A DNA stretch of 64,000 nt, from positions 124,001 to 188,000 of the forward strand of contig DATJRY010000011.1 in the NCBI GenBank assembly GCA_035504415.1. Reading direction: 5' to 3'. How positions within the stretch are numbered: position 1 is the stretch's first letter; every line of letters starts with the position of its first letter. This document shows positions 25,457 to 34,948 of this stretch, one piece after another. The position numbers were made by a program, and so were the translations under genes. The DNA is from Candidatus Sulfotelmatobacter sp. (GTDB lineage Bacteria > Vulcanimicrobiota > Vulcanimicrobiia > Vulcanimicrobiales > Vulcanimicrobiaceae). The notes under the pieces were generated by a model, which was not told the origin of the DNA, ran no database searches, and saw only the letters and a list, made by a program, of their open reading frames with translations.

Positions 25457-26422
25457 GTGCTCGCGCTCCTCACCGGTGCCGCCGGATTCATCGGCTCGCA
25501 CCTCGTCGAACGTCTCCTTCGCGAGGGCTGGAACGTCGTCGGCGTCGACAACCTCGCGACCGGTGACGAGCGCAACTTGCAGGGCGTGCGCGGCCACGAG
25601 CGGTTCACGTTCGTGCGCGCCGACGTCAGCGCGCCGTGGGACGCTTGGGTAGCGGCACTGCCGCCCGCGCTGCGCCGGCCGAAGCTGGTCTTGCACTTCG
25701 CCTCGCCGGCGAGCCCGGTTCACTACGAGCGACTCGCGCTCGAGACGCTGGCCGTCAACGCGCTGGGGACGATGCATGCCGTCGCACTCGCCGCACGAAT
25801 GTCGGCGACGCTCTTGTATGCCTCGACCAGCGAGACCTACGGCGATCCGCTGCAGCACCCGCAAAGCGAGACGTACTGGGGGAACGTCAACCCGATCGGG
25901 CAGCGCTCGTGCTACGATGAAGGCAAGCGGTACGGCGAGGCGTACGTCACGACGGCGGTACGCAAGGGCGAGGTCGACGCGCGCGTCGTGAGAATCTTCA
26001 ACACTTACGGGCCGCGCATGCAGTCCGGCGACGGCCGCGTCATCCCGAACTTCTGCGTCTCGGCTCTGCGCGGCGAGCCGCTGACCGTCTACGGCAACGG
26101 CAGTCAGACGCGCAGTTTCTGCTACGTCGACGATCTGGTCGAAGGCATCCTCCGGCTGGCGACGGGCCGCGGCCTGACCGGCCGGGTGGTGAACCTCGGC
26201 AACCCCGACGAGTACACGATTCGCGAGCTGGCCGCGACGATCGCGCGGCTCGCGGGCGTTCCGCTGCAGGTCGAGGACCGCCCGCTGCCGCCCGACGACC
26301 CGACCCGGCGCCGTCCCGACATCACGCTCGCGCGCACGCTGCTCGGTTGGCAACCGGCCGTCCCGCTCGAGGACGGCCTGCTGCGCACGCTCGAGTACTT
26401 CCGCGCTGCGACGCCCGTCTAG
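25457..26422 (+). CDS. UDP-glucuronate decarboxylase (UDP-xylose synthase)
   Basis: Decarboxylates UDP-glucuronate to UDP-xylose. GAAGFIG at residues 7-13; TSETYGDPLQHPQ; and the family-specific block YWGNVNPIGQRSCYDEGKRYGE with the Tyr/Lys pair. 321 aa is the normal UXS length. Start GTG 25457. Its stop TAG 26420-26422 overlaps the TAG of the convergent UDP-glucose dehydrogenase in a shared CTAG. The two enzymes are consecutive steps: UDP-Glc to UDP-GlcA to UDP-Xyl. Confidence 0.93.
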   Translation: MLALLTGAAGFIGSHLVERLLREGWNVVGVDNLATGDERNLQGVRGHERFTFVRADVSAPWDAWVAALPPALRRPKLVLHFASPASPVHYERLALETLAVNALGTMHAVALAARMSATLLYASTSETYGDPLQHPQSETYWGNVNPIGQRSCYDEGKRYGEAYVTTAVRKGEVDARVVRIFNTYGPRMQSGDGRVIPNFCVSALRGEPLTVYGNGSQTRSFCYVDDLVEGILRLATGRGLTGRVVNLGNPDEYTIRELAATIARLAGVPLQVEDRPLPPDDPTRRRPDITLARTLLGWQPAVPLEDGLLRTLEYFRAATPV

Positions 26423-27783
26423 TCGCTTTCGCGTGCGCGCACGAGGTTGCCGTGCGTCGCCGGCGCGCTCGTCGTGCGCTGCAGCTTGATCCGGCCCACG
26501 CCCAGGTAGCGCAGGCCCGCCGCGCGCACCTTTTCCGGCTCGTAGATGTTGCGGCCGTCGACGAGCAGGTCGCCGCGCATCGTCCGCGCACAGCGCGCGA
26601 GGTCGAGACTGCGGAACTCGTTCCACTCGGTCGCCAACAGCACGGCGTCGGCACCTTCCAGCGTCGCGTACACATCTTCGCAGAACGTCACGTGCTCACC
26701 GAGTGCGCGGCGCGCGAAGTCGTTGGCGATCGGATCGTGAGCGCGCACGACGGCATCACGGTCGAGCAGCCGCTGAATGATGGCGAGCGCCGGCGCCTCA
26801 CGGATGTCGTCGGTATTCGGCTTGAACGCCAGGCCGAGCACCGCGACGACACGGCCGTGCAGACCGCCCAGCTCGCGTTCGAACTTCATGACCGTGCGCT
26901 CGACCTGGCGACGGTTGACCAGCTCAACGGCGTGCAGCAGCGGCGCCTGATAGTCGCGCTCGACCGCCAGCTGCTCGAGGGCGCGCACGTCCTTGGGAAA
27001 ACACGAGCCGCCGTAGCCAATGCCTGGATTGAGGAACTTCGTTCCGATCCGCTGGTCGTAGCCGATCCCGTTGCAGACGGCACGCACGTCGACGTCGAGC
27101 AGCTCGCAGATGTTCGCGATCTCGTTGATGAACGAGATCTTCGTCGCCAGGAAGGCGTTCGCGGCGTACTTGATCATCTCGGAGGTGCGCACGTCCGTGA
27201 CGACCACCGGCGCCTCGAGCGGCGCGTAGAGATCACGCATCACGCGTTCGGTCTCGGCGTCGGCGACGCCGATCACGACGCGGTCGGGCTTGAGGAAGTC
27301 CGCGACCGCCGAGCCTTCGCGCAGGAACTCCGGGTTGCTGACGACGCTGACGGGGTACTCGACCGGCGCGTGCTCGCGAATGATCGAGCTGATCATTTCA
27401 CCCGTCTCGACCGGAACGGTGGACTTCGAGACGACGATCTTGGGGCCATTGAGCGCCAGACCGATCTCGCGCGCGACCGCGCGTACCGCGCTCAAGTCGG
27501 CGTGGCCGTCGGGTCGCATCGGGGTGCCGACCGCGATGAAGATGACCTCGGCGCACCGGATCGCCGCGGCGAGGTCGGTGGTGAACGAGAGTCGGCCCGC
27601 CTCGATGTTGCGCGCGACCATCTCCCCGAGCGAGGGCTCGTAGAACGGAATGTTCCCCACTTCGAGCTGGGTGATCTTCGCTGCGTCGTTATCGACGCCG
27701 ACGACGCTGTTGCCCAGCTCGGCGAGGCACGTCGCCGTGACTAGCCCCACGTACCCGGCGCCGACGATCGCTATCGATCTCAT
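26419..27783 (-). CDS. ugd: UDP-glucose 6-dehydrogenase
   Basis: Oxidises UDP-glucose to UDP-glucuronate with two NAD+. GAGYVG at residues 8-13, the STVPVETG motif near 121, and the catalytic Cys261 in GYGGSCFPKD; KPNTDDIREAPA in the C-terminal domain. 454 aa. Start ATG 27781-27783 overlaps the Wzx stop (ATGA); the much longer open frame upstream is a shadow of Wzx. It is the last gene of the nine-gene operon that begins with kamD. Confidence 0.95.
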   Translation of the reverse strand: MRSIAIVGAGYVGLVTATCLAELGNSVVGVDNDAAKITQLEVGNIPFYEPSLGEMVARNIEAGRLSFTTDLAAAIRCAEVIFIAVGTPMRPDGHADLSAVRAVAREIGLALNGPKIVVSKSTVPVETGEMISSIIREHAPVEYPVSVVSNPEFLREGSAVADFLKPDRVVIGVADAETERVMRDLYAPLEAPVVVTDVRTSEMIKYAANAFLATKISFINEIANICELLDVDVRAVCNGIGYDQRIGTKFLNPGIGYGGSCFPKDVRALEQLAVERDYQAPLLHAVELVNRRQVERTVMKFERELGGLHGRVVAVLGLAFKPNTDDIREAPALAIIQRLLDRDAVVRAHDPIANDFARRALGEHVTFCEDVYATLEGADAVLLATEWNEFRSLDLARCARTMRGDLLVDGRNIYEPEKVRAAGLRYLGVGRIKLQRTTSAPATHGNLVRARESD

Positions 27784-29102
27784 CGCCCGCTTACTTCGCC
27801 TCGGGCGCCGGCGCTTTCCTCGGCCGGCCGGGTGGGCGCGCCGCGGCGCCGGCCGGCGAAGGCAAGTGCGCACACGACCAGCGCGCAGGTGTGTCCGACG
27901 GCGATCGTCTGGAGGAGATCGGCGGCCGAACGATGGCGCAGCACGACCGCGGTCACCTCCCCGAGCACCACGCAGCACAGCGGGACCACGAAGCCCAGCC
28001 GCCCGCGCGCGATCGCGTAGGTCGCTGCGATATTGGCCATCGACATCGCGCCGATCGCATACACGTAGGTCGTCAGAAACGGTGCGCCGGCGGCGAAGGA
28101 ACGTCCGGCGATCGTGGTGATGACGAACCGTGGCAAAAACGCGTAGAAGGCGATCGCGGCTACGACGATGAGTCCGCCGGCACCGACCGCCTGCAGATAA
28201 AGGTCGCGCGTGCGCTCGCCGCGCGCCGACCGGGCCGACGCCTGCGGCAAGAGCACGGTCGGGATGAACGCGGTCACCGCGAACAGCGCGCGACTCGCCA
28301 ACGCCGCCGCACCGTACAGTCCGGCGGTGTACGCGTCGAGGTACCGCTTCGCCAACACGACGTCGTAGAGCAGCAGGACGTAAATGCAGAACATCGCCAG
28401 CGCAACGCCACCGGACGTGCGTGCGACCGTGCGCAGCGAGAAGCGCACCGCGACGCCGCGCCGATGCGGGAGCGCGGCGACGAACGTGTACGCGGTCGCG
28501 AGGCCGTAGCCGATAACGACGCCCGAGAGCGCGCCGCGCAGCCCCAGCGTCGCGCCGAGCAACGGCGCCGCGACCGCCTTGCCGAGGTTCTCGGCGACGT
28601 TCGAGAGCGAGAAGGCGCGGAACGCCGAGAGCCCTTGCAGCAAACCGCGCAGGAACGGCAGCGGGATCGCGGCCGCGAGTGCGCAGCCCGCCGCCGCGAC
28701 CAGCAGCGGATCGCCGACGTGCAAGAACGCGGCCAGTGGAACAGAAGCGCAGATCAGCACCAACCCGGCGAAGCCCGCGACGACGAAGGCGACGCGGTCG
28801 ACCGCTCGCGCAAGCCCGGCGAGCCGGTCGGGATCGAGCGTCAAATCGCTGGCCAGCTTCGCGACCACCATTTGCGCGATCAGCGCCGGCGCTTGTACGA
28901 TCAGGACGACCGCCAGCAGCGCCGAGAACGTGCCGTACGCCTCGACCCCGAGCGTCCGGCTGACCAGGGTGTAGAAGACGTAGCCCAGGACGTTGGCGAC
29001 CATCAAGCCGCCGAAGGTGATCCCGGCGTGCGCCGCGACTTGGCGACGTACGCTCGGCACTCGCGCCTCGGCGACGGTTTCGGCAGTAGTGGATTCGATC
29101 AC
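27780..29102 (-). CDS. Wzx-type polysaccharide flippase
   Basis: 440 aa with about twelve to fourteen membrane helices, in the MATE/Wzx superfamily. The start GITFGGLMVANVLGYVFYTLVSRTLGVEAYG is the typical flippase opening (helix, Arg, L-G-x-x-x-Y-G). It would flip undecaprenyl-linked repeat units to the periplasm for the polymerase/ligase two genes upstream in the operon. Starts at GTG 29102 (GTGA overlap) and overlaps ugd by four bases (ATGA). Confidence 0.87.
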   Translation of the reverse strand: MIESTTAETVAEARVPSVRRQVAAHAGITFGGLMVANVLGYVFYTLVSRTLGVEAYGTFSALLAVVLIVQAPALIAQMVVAKLASDLTLDPDRLAGLARAVDRVAFVVAGFAGLVLICASVPLAAFLHVGDPLLVAAAGCALAAAIPLPFLRGLLQGLSAFRAFSLSNVAENLGKAVAAPLLGATLGLRGALSGVVIGYGLATAYTFVAALPHRRGVAVRFSLRTVARTSGGVALAMFCIYVLLLYDVVLAKRYLDAYTAGLYGAAALASRALFAVTAFIPTVLLPQASARSARGERTRDLYLQAVGAGGLIVVAAIAFYAFLPRFVITTIAGRSFAAGAPFLTTYVYAIGAMSMANIAATYAIARGRLGFVVPLCCVVLGEVTAVVLRHRSAADLLQTIAVGHTCALVVCALAFAGRRRGAPTRPAEESAGARGEVSGR

Positions 29103-32011
29103 AAGCGCAGTCCGAAGTCCTCGGCGTCGACGGTGAGGTTGGGGTTATAGTAGGGGTCGTGCGCCGCCCATTGCGGCCAGCGCCTGCGAATAGCCTCCAC
29201 TTCTTCCATCGCTCGAGCAACCTTTGCCAGCGTGTCGTCGGTGCCACGGCTCTTCGACTCGTAGTGATGCAGGCGGGCGGCCGGCACGAAGACGTTGCGG
29301 TACCCGGCCCGGCGCAGCTTGAGGCAGAGATCGACGTCGTTGTACGAGACCGCGAGCGCCTCGTCGAGGCCGCCGACCTCCCAATACTTGCGCCGCTCGA
29401 TCATCAGACAGGCACCCGTCACCGCGAGATAGTTCGTGTCGAAGCGCAGGCCGCCATGATAGCCCGGTGCGCCGGCCGGCAGGAAGCGGTGCGCGTGTCC
29501 GGCGAGCCCCAGGATCCCGAGCACGACGCCGGCGTGCTGCACCGTCTCGTCTTCGTAGAGCAGGTACGCGCCGACCGCGCCGATCGCCGCGCGACGCGCC
29601 TGGCCGAGCATCGCTTCCATCCATTCCGGCGAGAGCACTTCGGTGTCGTTGTTGAGGAGCAGCACGAAGGGCGCCGCCGTCGTGCCGATCGCCTCGTTGT
29701 TGAGCCGCGAGTAGTTGAACGGCGCCGCGTCGCGCAGCACGCGGAAACGCCCGGGACGCTCGCGTTCCCAGCGCGCGAGCAGCGCCAGCGTCGCCTCCTC
29801 GCGGCTGCCGTTGTCGATTACCACGACCTCGAAGTTCGGGTACGCGGTTCGCTCGAACACCGAGGCAATGCACGGTCCGAGCAGATCGGCGCGATCGCGC
29901 GTGGGGATCACGACGCAGACGCGCTCCCCGGCGGTCGCGAAGCGCACCTCGAGCCCCCCCTCGGCCGGCGTGAGGGCGGCCGTCTCACCGCGTCGGCGCA
30001 GCGCACTTTCGACCGCGATCTTCTGATCGGCCGGCGCGACGAGGCTGCCCGGGCCGCGATGGACGAGCACCTGCGGGACGTGAACGACCCGATCACTCGC
30101 CTCGGTCGCGCGCAGCAGCGCGTCGTACCACGCCGCGGTCTCGAACACGTCGCGCACGCCGCCGACCTTCTCGAGCAGCTCGTGCCGCACGACGCAGAGA
30201 GCGCCGACGTAGTCGCGCGTGAGCAGCGTCTCGGGCGACCAATCCGGCTTGAACCAGGGGTCGCGCGGGACGCCGCGCTCGTCGAGCCGATCCTCGTCGC
30301 AGTAGACGACGTCGACCTCGTCCTGCAGCGCCAAGGCGAACTCGAACAGCGCGTGCGGTTCGAGGCGATCCTTGCCGTGGAGGCCGCCCAAGACGTCGGC
30401 ATCACCGAACCGCTCGCCGCCCGGCGCGACCAGGACGATGCGTGGATCCTCGGCTGCGAGCGCCTGCAGCTCTTCGAGCTCGCCGACGTCGGGCTGCTCC
30501 GCGACCTGAACGCGCGCGATCCAATGCGGATAGACTTGCTCGCGCAGCGAGCGCACGACCGGAAGCGCACTGCCGCCGTCGCGCGCGTCGATCACGAGCC
30601 CGAAACGGGTCTGGCGCGGCAGGAAGCGCACCATCCGGCGCATCCGCTCGACGTCCTCGCGTCGCAGGCGATGGTTCTCACGAAAGAGCTGATACGGATC
30701 GCCGAGCGCGGCCAGCTCGGCCCCACGGTCTTCGCCTTGGGGCCGCGCAACCGGATCGACGGTGGGTCCGATGCCGAGGCGACGCTTGGTGGCGAACCAG
30801 CCGTCGCGCAGCCGCCAGAAGCGGCTCGCGCGCATCGCTTCGATCGTGCGGCGCTGCCGCTGCACCAGGGGGTAGAGGTACGCGACTTGCGCGACCAGTG
30901 CCGCGCGCGAACGGTCGTCCTCGAGTGCGGCGAGCGCATCAACTGCCTCGGCCGTCCGTGCCGCGATCCGCCGCCAATCGCCGGTGGCTTCGAGATATGC
31001 GGCGCCGCGGCGCGCCAACAGCGCCAGCGCGTCATCGAGCGGGAGCGCCGAGACAGCGGCCGTCCAACCGCCGGGGGGAACGACGATCCCGCCGCCGGTC
31101 TCACGCACGAGCGCGGCCGCGCCCGGCGCGTCTTCCGCCGCCAGCACCGCCTTCCCGTACGCCCACGCCTCAGCCACCTCGGGGACGAAGCCGCGCCCCG
31201 TCCCCGTCACCGCGACGGCCCGCGCGGCGGCGAAGAACGCCGGCCGATCGCGCTCCTCGACGGCGTCGAGCGCGACCGCGAACGCTCCGCCGGCCACGAT
31301 CTCGCCGTGCGCCGCCACGTCGTCACCCGTCACCAACACGTACGGCTCGCCGCGGGTCACCCGCCGCACGCGCTGCGCGTGCAGCTCCTCGAGCGGTACC
31401 CGATCGACGCCCAGGCCGAGCACGCGCGTGCGGGCGCGCGCCAGCGAGCCGAACAGCTCGCCGATCAGCGCCGCCTCCGCCTCGGTGGTACACAGGATCA
31501 TCCGGCTGCGGGCGACGGTCTCGACGACGTCGGGCAAGCGCGCCGCCGGAGCGTCGTCGAGCAGCGGGACCAGGATCGCGCGCTCCGCGACGTCGGGCAA
31601 CGCGTGCACGGTCGTCGGCACGCTGACGTCGACGAAGAGGAACGCGTCGTAGCGAGCCGCGGCCGCGCGGACGTGCGCGCGCAGGTCGGGGCTGCGCAAG
31701 CGCTCGTCGAGCAGCGCGGCGCGACGCTCGCCGCCGTTGCGCGCCGCCAGGACGGCCTCTTCGTACGCCACCCGGTCGGGTGCGTTGACGCGAAAGCGTA
31801 GCACCGGGAACGGCTCGGTGCGGTCGACGCCGGCGGTGAAGAAGTTGGCGTCCGGTGCGTCCTCGCGCGCCGTCGTCGTGAGGACCTCGAGATCCATCCC
31901 TTCGAGCGCGAGGTGGGTCGCGAAGGCGTACGCGAAACGCTCTTTGCGCGCGCGCAAGTCGCCGCCGAAGAACGGCGCGACCAGCGCGACGCGCTGGCGC
32001 GTGGCGCTCAC
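29099..32011 (-). CDS. Large multi-domain glycosyltransferase (GT-B-like + two GT2)
   Basis: 970 aa. The N-terminal ~370 residues look like a GT4-type GT-B domain (VALVAPFFGGDLRARKERFAYAFA; EVAEAWAYGKAVLA). A basic linker (ASRFWRLRDGWFATKRRLG) matches the one in the gene at 7091-9235. It leads to a degenerate GT2 domain (~490-720) and a well-kept one (~725-950: VCVVIPTRDRADLLGPC, NNDTEV, ESKSRGTDDT). The enzyme may add two or more sugars in a row. GTG 32011 overlaps the polymerase stop (GTGA). The open frame upstream of it is a shadow. Confidence 0.9.
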   Translation of the reverse strand: MSATRQRVALVAPFFGGDLRARKERFAYAFATHLALEGMDLEVLTTTAREDAPDANFFTAGVDRTEPFPVLRFRVNAPDRVAYEEAVLAARNGGERRAALLDERLRSPDLRAHVRAAAARYDAFLFVDVSVPTTVHALPDVAERAILVPLLDDAPAARLPDVVETVARSRMILCTTEAEAALIGELFGSLARARTRVLGLGVDRVPLEELHAQRVRRVTRGEPYVLVTGDDVAAHGEIVAGGAFAVALDAVEERDRPAFFAAARAVAVTGTGRGFVPEVAEAWAYGKAVLAAEDAPGAAALVRETGGGIVVPPGGWTAAVSALPLDDALALLARRGAAYLEATGDWRRIAARTAEAVDALAALEDDRSRAALVAQVAYLYPLVQRQRRTIEAMRASRFWRLRDGWFATKRRLGIGPTVDPVARPQGEDRGAELAALGDPYQLFRENHRLRREDVERMRRMVRFLPRQTRFGLVIDARDGGSALPVVRSLREQVYPHWIARVQVAEQPDVGELEELQALAAEDPRIVLVAPGGERFGDADVLGGLHGKDRLEPHALFEFALALQDEVDVVYCDEDRLDERGVPRDPWFKPDWSPETLLTRDYVGALCVVRHELLEKVGGVRDVFETAAWYDALLRATEASDRVVHVPQVLVHRGPGSLVAPADQKIAVESALRRRGETAALTPAEGGLEVRFATAGERVCVVIPTRDRADLLGPCIASVFERTAYPNFEVVVIDNGSREEATLALLARWERERPGRFRVLRDAAPFNYSRLNNEAIGTTAAPFVLLLNNDTEVLSPEWMEAMLGQARRAAIGAVGAYLLYEDETVQHAGVVLGILGLAGHAHRFLPAGAPGYHGGLRFDTNYLAVTGACLMIERRKYWEVGGLDEALAVSYNDVDLCLKLRRAGYRNVFVPAARLHHYESKSRGTDDTLAKVARAMEEVEAIRRRWPQWAAHDPYYNPNLTVDAEDFGLRL

Positions 32012-33351
32012 CGGGCCGCGGCGGCGGCCGCGGGATACGTGGCGACGCGCCGGCGTTCGAACAGGCGCCGGGCGGCGATCTCCGCGACCGCGACGCCGGT
32101 CACCAGCCAGTACGCGGTGGCGACCTTCGGAAAGAAGAACACGTCGTCGCCGACCTGGTGCACGGCCAGCGCGACGGTCGCGCCGAGCGCGCCGACGATC
32201 AGCGGCCGCCGCACGGCACTGCGCGCCAGCGTCCAGATCGTCGTCGCGAACAGGCCGATCGTCGCCAGCAGGCCGACGATGCCGGTCTCGGCCAAAGCCT
32301 GGAGGTAGATGCTGTTGGCGTGCGTGCGTACGCCGACCAGCCCGACTTGCGCCAGGTCGAGCTCGTAGTTGCCCGCGCCGACGCCGACGATCGGCGAGGT
32401 GCGCCAGAGCGCGATCGCCGCGTGCCACAGCTGCGCGCGGTTGGCGAGATGATCGAGCGTCTGCGTCTGCTGGTCGAGCGAGAAATACCCCGGCGGCACG
32501 CCCGCGCGCAGCGCCCACGCGCCGCCCAGCACGACGACGGCGACGACGAGCAGCGCGAAGCGGCGCACGACCGAGCGCGGCGGACGCAGCACGATCAGCA
32601 CCACCGCGACGCCCACGGCGACGCCCGCGATCCCGGCGCGCGAGAGCGTCAAGAGATCGGTGATCGTCGCCAAGGCGATCACGCCCGCCAGCACGCGATC
32701 GCGGTGCGTGAGCGCGCGCGCCACCAGCACCGGCAGCGCGATGCCGAGATAGCCGGCCAGCTGGTTGGGGCCTTCGAGCGCGCCGGCGATGCGTGGGAAG
32801 ACCGTGCCGTGCAAGAAGATCCCGCTGTGCGCGCCGACCACGTACTCGGCCAGCGCGGAGAGGCAGACCAGCGTCACGGCGGCTTCCAGCGTGCGCCAGA
32901 ACGGACGGTCGTCGGGATCAGCGGCGAAGGCCGCGATCGCGCCGGCGAACAGCAGCAGGTACTCGCCGTCCTTGAACGCTTCGCGCGCGACGTTGCCCAG
33001 ATGCTGCGCGTGCAGCGCGGACAAGCCGATCGCCACCAGCGTGGCGGCGAACGCCCACAGCATCGCGCGCACCGGTACGGTGCGGAACGCGGACAGATCG
33101 GGACGCGAGAACGCCAGCACGACGAGCAGCCCGACGAGGCCGGCCTTGAGCGTCGTGATCGTCGTCGGCCCGACGTAGCGGGCCAGGTCGAACGGCGCCA
33201 ACACCAGCAGCGCCGCGACGCCGAGGGCGGGCCGGCGCCGCGTCAACAAGCCGACGGCGATCGCGCAGAAGAGGTAGACGACCGCACTGGCCGGATCGAC
33301 CAGCGGGTGCTCCTCCACGCGCAGCGTGACCGTCAGCGGATGGAAGATCAC
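32008..33351 (-). CDS. O-antigen polymerase/ligase family membrane protein
   Basis: 447 aa with about twelve membrane helices, in the Wzy/WaaL (Wzy_C) superfamily. A large periplasmic loop after ~residue 270 contains QTLDHLANRAQLWHAAIA and VGVGAGNYELDLAQVG followed by RTHANSIYLQ, the usual Arg/His-rich active loop pattern. It polymerises repeat units or joins glycan to an acceptor. Start GTG 33349-33351, 25 bases after the glycosidase-like gene. A second protein of the same type lies at 58168-59448. Confidence 0.87.
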   Translation of the reverse strand: MIFHPLTVTLRVEEHPLVDPASAVVYLFCAIAVGLLTRRRPALGVAALLVLAPFDLARYVGPTTITTLKAGLVGLLVVLAFSRPDLSAFRTVPVRAMLWAFAATLVAIGLSALHAQHLGNVAREAFKDGEYLLLFAGAIAAFAADPDDRPFWRTLEAAVTLVCLSALAEYVVGAHSGIFLHGTVFPRIAGALEGPNQLAGYLGIALPVLVARALTHRDRVLAGVIALATITDLLTLSRAGIAGVAVGVAVVLIVLRPPRSVVRRFALLVVAVVVLGGAWALRAGVPPGYFSLDQQTQTLDHLANRAQLWHAAIALWRTSPIVGVGAGNYELDLAQVGLVGVRTHANSIYLQALAETGIVGLLATIGLFATTIWTLARSAVRRPLIVGALGATVALAVHQVGDDVFFFPKVATAYWLVTGVAVAEIAARRLFERRRVATYPAAAAAAR

Positions 33352-33376
33352 CGGGCACGCGCGGGGGGCATCCGGA

Positions 33377-34948
33377 CTACGGTTGGCGTTCGACCGGACG
33401 AACTCCCGGCCCCGATCCCGAGCCGCGCGCGGCGTCGCGCGCGAGCACCTCCCATTGCGCCGGCGCCGTCCCCGACCAGTCGTAAAACGCGACGCCCAGC
33501 GCGCCGCCGGCGTGCGCGGCGCTCAACGCCGCCGCCAGCTCGGCCGGGCTCGGCGCACCGTGCGGGCCCAGCGGCGCGGTCTGCAGACCGACGTCGACCG
33601 GCACGCCGGGAGCCAACGCGCGCAACGCGCGCAACGAGCCGGCCACGGCCCGCCGCGCGCGGGCCGGATCACCGCCGCCGAACGCGTGCCAGTACACCAT
33701 CGGCTGCAGAACGTCGGCGGCCCGCGCGATCGCCGGGTACGGGAACGTCGCGGCCGTCAGGCGATCGAGGTAGGGATCCTCGACGGTCGCGAGCAGCAGC
33801 ACGTGCGGTCCGACCGCGCGCCGCAGCACCGCCAGATAATCGCGCAACGCGGCATAACCGCTCGCCCCGGTGCCCAGGAACTCCGGACCCCGCTCGAGGT
33901 CGACGGCCAGCCCGCTGATCCCGTTGCCGGCCGGCGTGCGGTACGCGGCGACGGCGCACGCCTCGGTTAGATCGTCGGCGTCGAGCGTGCGCGGTACCGT
34001 CCAGCCGATCACGCGCACGCCGTGCGTCACCAACCCGTCGATCAGCGCGTCGACCGTCGGCTTCGCGTCGGGCGTCGTCTCGTCGAAGGCACCGTAGGCC
34101 AATCGCAGCTCGACCGCGCGCAGGTGCGCGCGGACGGCCACGTCGACGATCTGCGCGACGTCGAGCGCCGCGTAGCGCTCGTCGTCGAGCGGGTCGCCCG
34201 AGAACGCGAGCCAGGTCGCGGTGCCGCGCACGGCCTGCGCATCGGTGCGCGGCAGCTCGGGTGGAACCAGCGCGTGCGCCGCGTGCGTCCCGCCCGGCAG
34301 CGCGACGAGGTAGCGCGCGACCGCGCCCGGCCGCACCGTGCCGTCGTCCCACGACGAGGCCGGTGCGCGCACCACGGCGGTCGGCACGCTCGCGCGGATG
34401 CCGCGCTCGTCGACGCGGTAGACGCGCACGACGCCGCGGCGGACGCGCGGAAACCAGCCGACGCGCACCAGGTGCGGTCCGATCGCACCCGCGACGACCG
34501 TCGGCGCGATCGCGCGCGCGTCGAACCGTGCGTGCGCGCTGCCGAGGCCGGCCGGCTCGTTGGCGTGCGCGCGAATCGTCACCGCCACGGCGTCGCGCAC
34601 CGCGACGACCGCGGCCGGTCCGCGATAGCGCAAGCGCGTCTGCCACTGGACGCTGCCGCGGTCGACGCTGAAGTCGAAGTCGCCGCCGCGCCGCAGCCGC
34701 GTCGGCGCGTCGCTCGCGTCGCGCAGATCGGCGCGCACGACCGCGCGCGCGGAGCCGTCGGGCGAGACGCCGAGCGGCTCGACGGTCAGGGTGAACGAGG
34801 ACGCCGGTGCGCCGGACCAGACCTGCGTCGGCAGCGGTGCGGGCGTGCTGCGCGCCAGCGGCGTCGGCCACGCCGTCGGCTGCGCGCGCACGGCCAGCAC
34901 GCAGCCGACCAGTAGCAGCGGCGTGAGCGCGAGCGCCGCACCCCTCAC
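33377..34948 (-). CDS. Lipoprotein with glycoside-hydrolase-like barrel domain
   Basis: 523 aa. The N-terminus has a hydrophobic stretch ending LLLVGC, a lipobox, so it is probably a lipoprotein or secreted. Residues ~40-220 look like two beta-sandwich domains. Residues ~250-510 resemble a TIM-barrel glycosidase-like fold: strands ending in VIGWTVP, GLAVDLERGPEFLG, LLLATVEDPYLD, LQPMVYWHAF and GVAFYDWSG. Acidic residues in DLERG and VEDP could be catalytic. I do not recognise the exact family. GTG 34946-34948 overlaps the SIS-gene stop; it may trim or process the glycan in the periplasm (inference). Confidence 0.65.
   Translation of the reverse strand: MRGAALALTPLLLVGCVLAVRAQPTAWPTPLARSTPAPLPTQVWSGAPASSFTLTVEPLGVSPDGSARAVVRADLRDASDAPTRLRRGGDFDFSVDRGSVQWQTRLRYRGPAAVVAVRDAVAVTIRAHANEPAGLGSAHARFDARAIAPTVVAGAIGPHLVRVGWFPRVRRGVVRVYRVDERGIRASVPTAVVRAPASSWDDGTVRPGAVARYLVALPGGTHAAHALVPPELPRTDAQAVRGTATWLAFSGDPLDDERYAALDVAQIVDVAVRAHLRAVELRLAYGAFDETTPDAKPTVDALIDGLVTHGVRVIGWTVPRTLDADDLTEACAVAAYRTPAGNGISGLAVDLERGPEFLGTGASGYAALRDYLAVLRRAVGPHVLLLATVEDPYLDRLTAATFPYPAIARAADVLQPMVYWHAFGGGDPARARRAVAGSLRALRALAPGVPVDVGLQTAPLGPHGAPSPAELAAALSAAHAGGALGVAFYDWSGTAPAQWEVLARDAARGSGSGPGVRPVERQP

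Noticed and set aside
27784-29247. Large N-terminal extension of UDP-glucose dehydrogenase
   Set aside because: It is Arg/Gly-rich shadow sequence of the Wzx gene; the Rossmann fold begins right at ATG 27783.
29159-31801. 880-codon open frame on the plus strand opposite the large glycosyltransferase
   Set aside because: In GC-rich DNA the strand opposite a gene is often stop-free. The product is Arg-rich with no recognisable domain, while the minus strand has clear GT2 motifs. The same reasoning removes the other long antisense frames.
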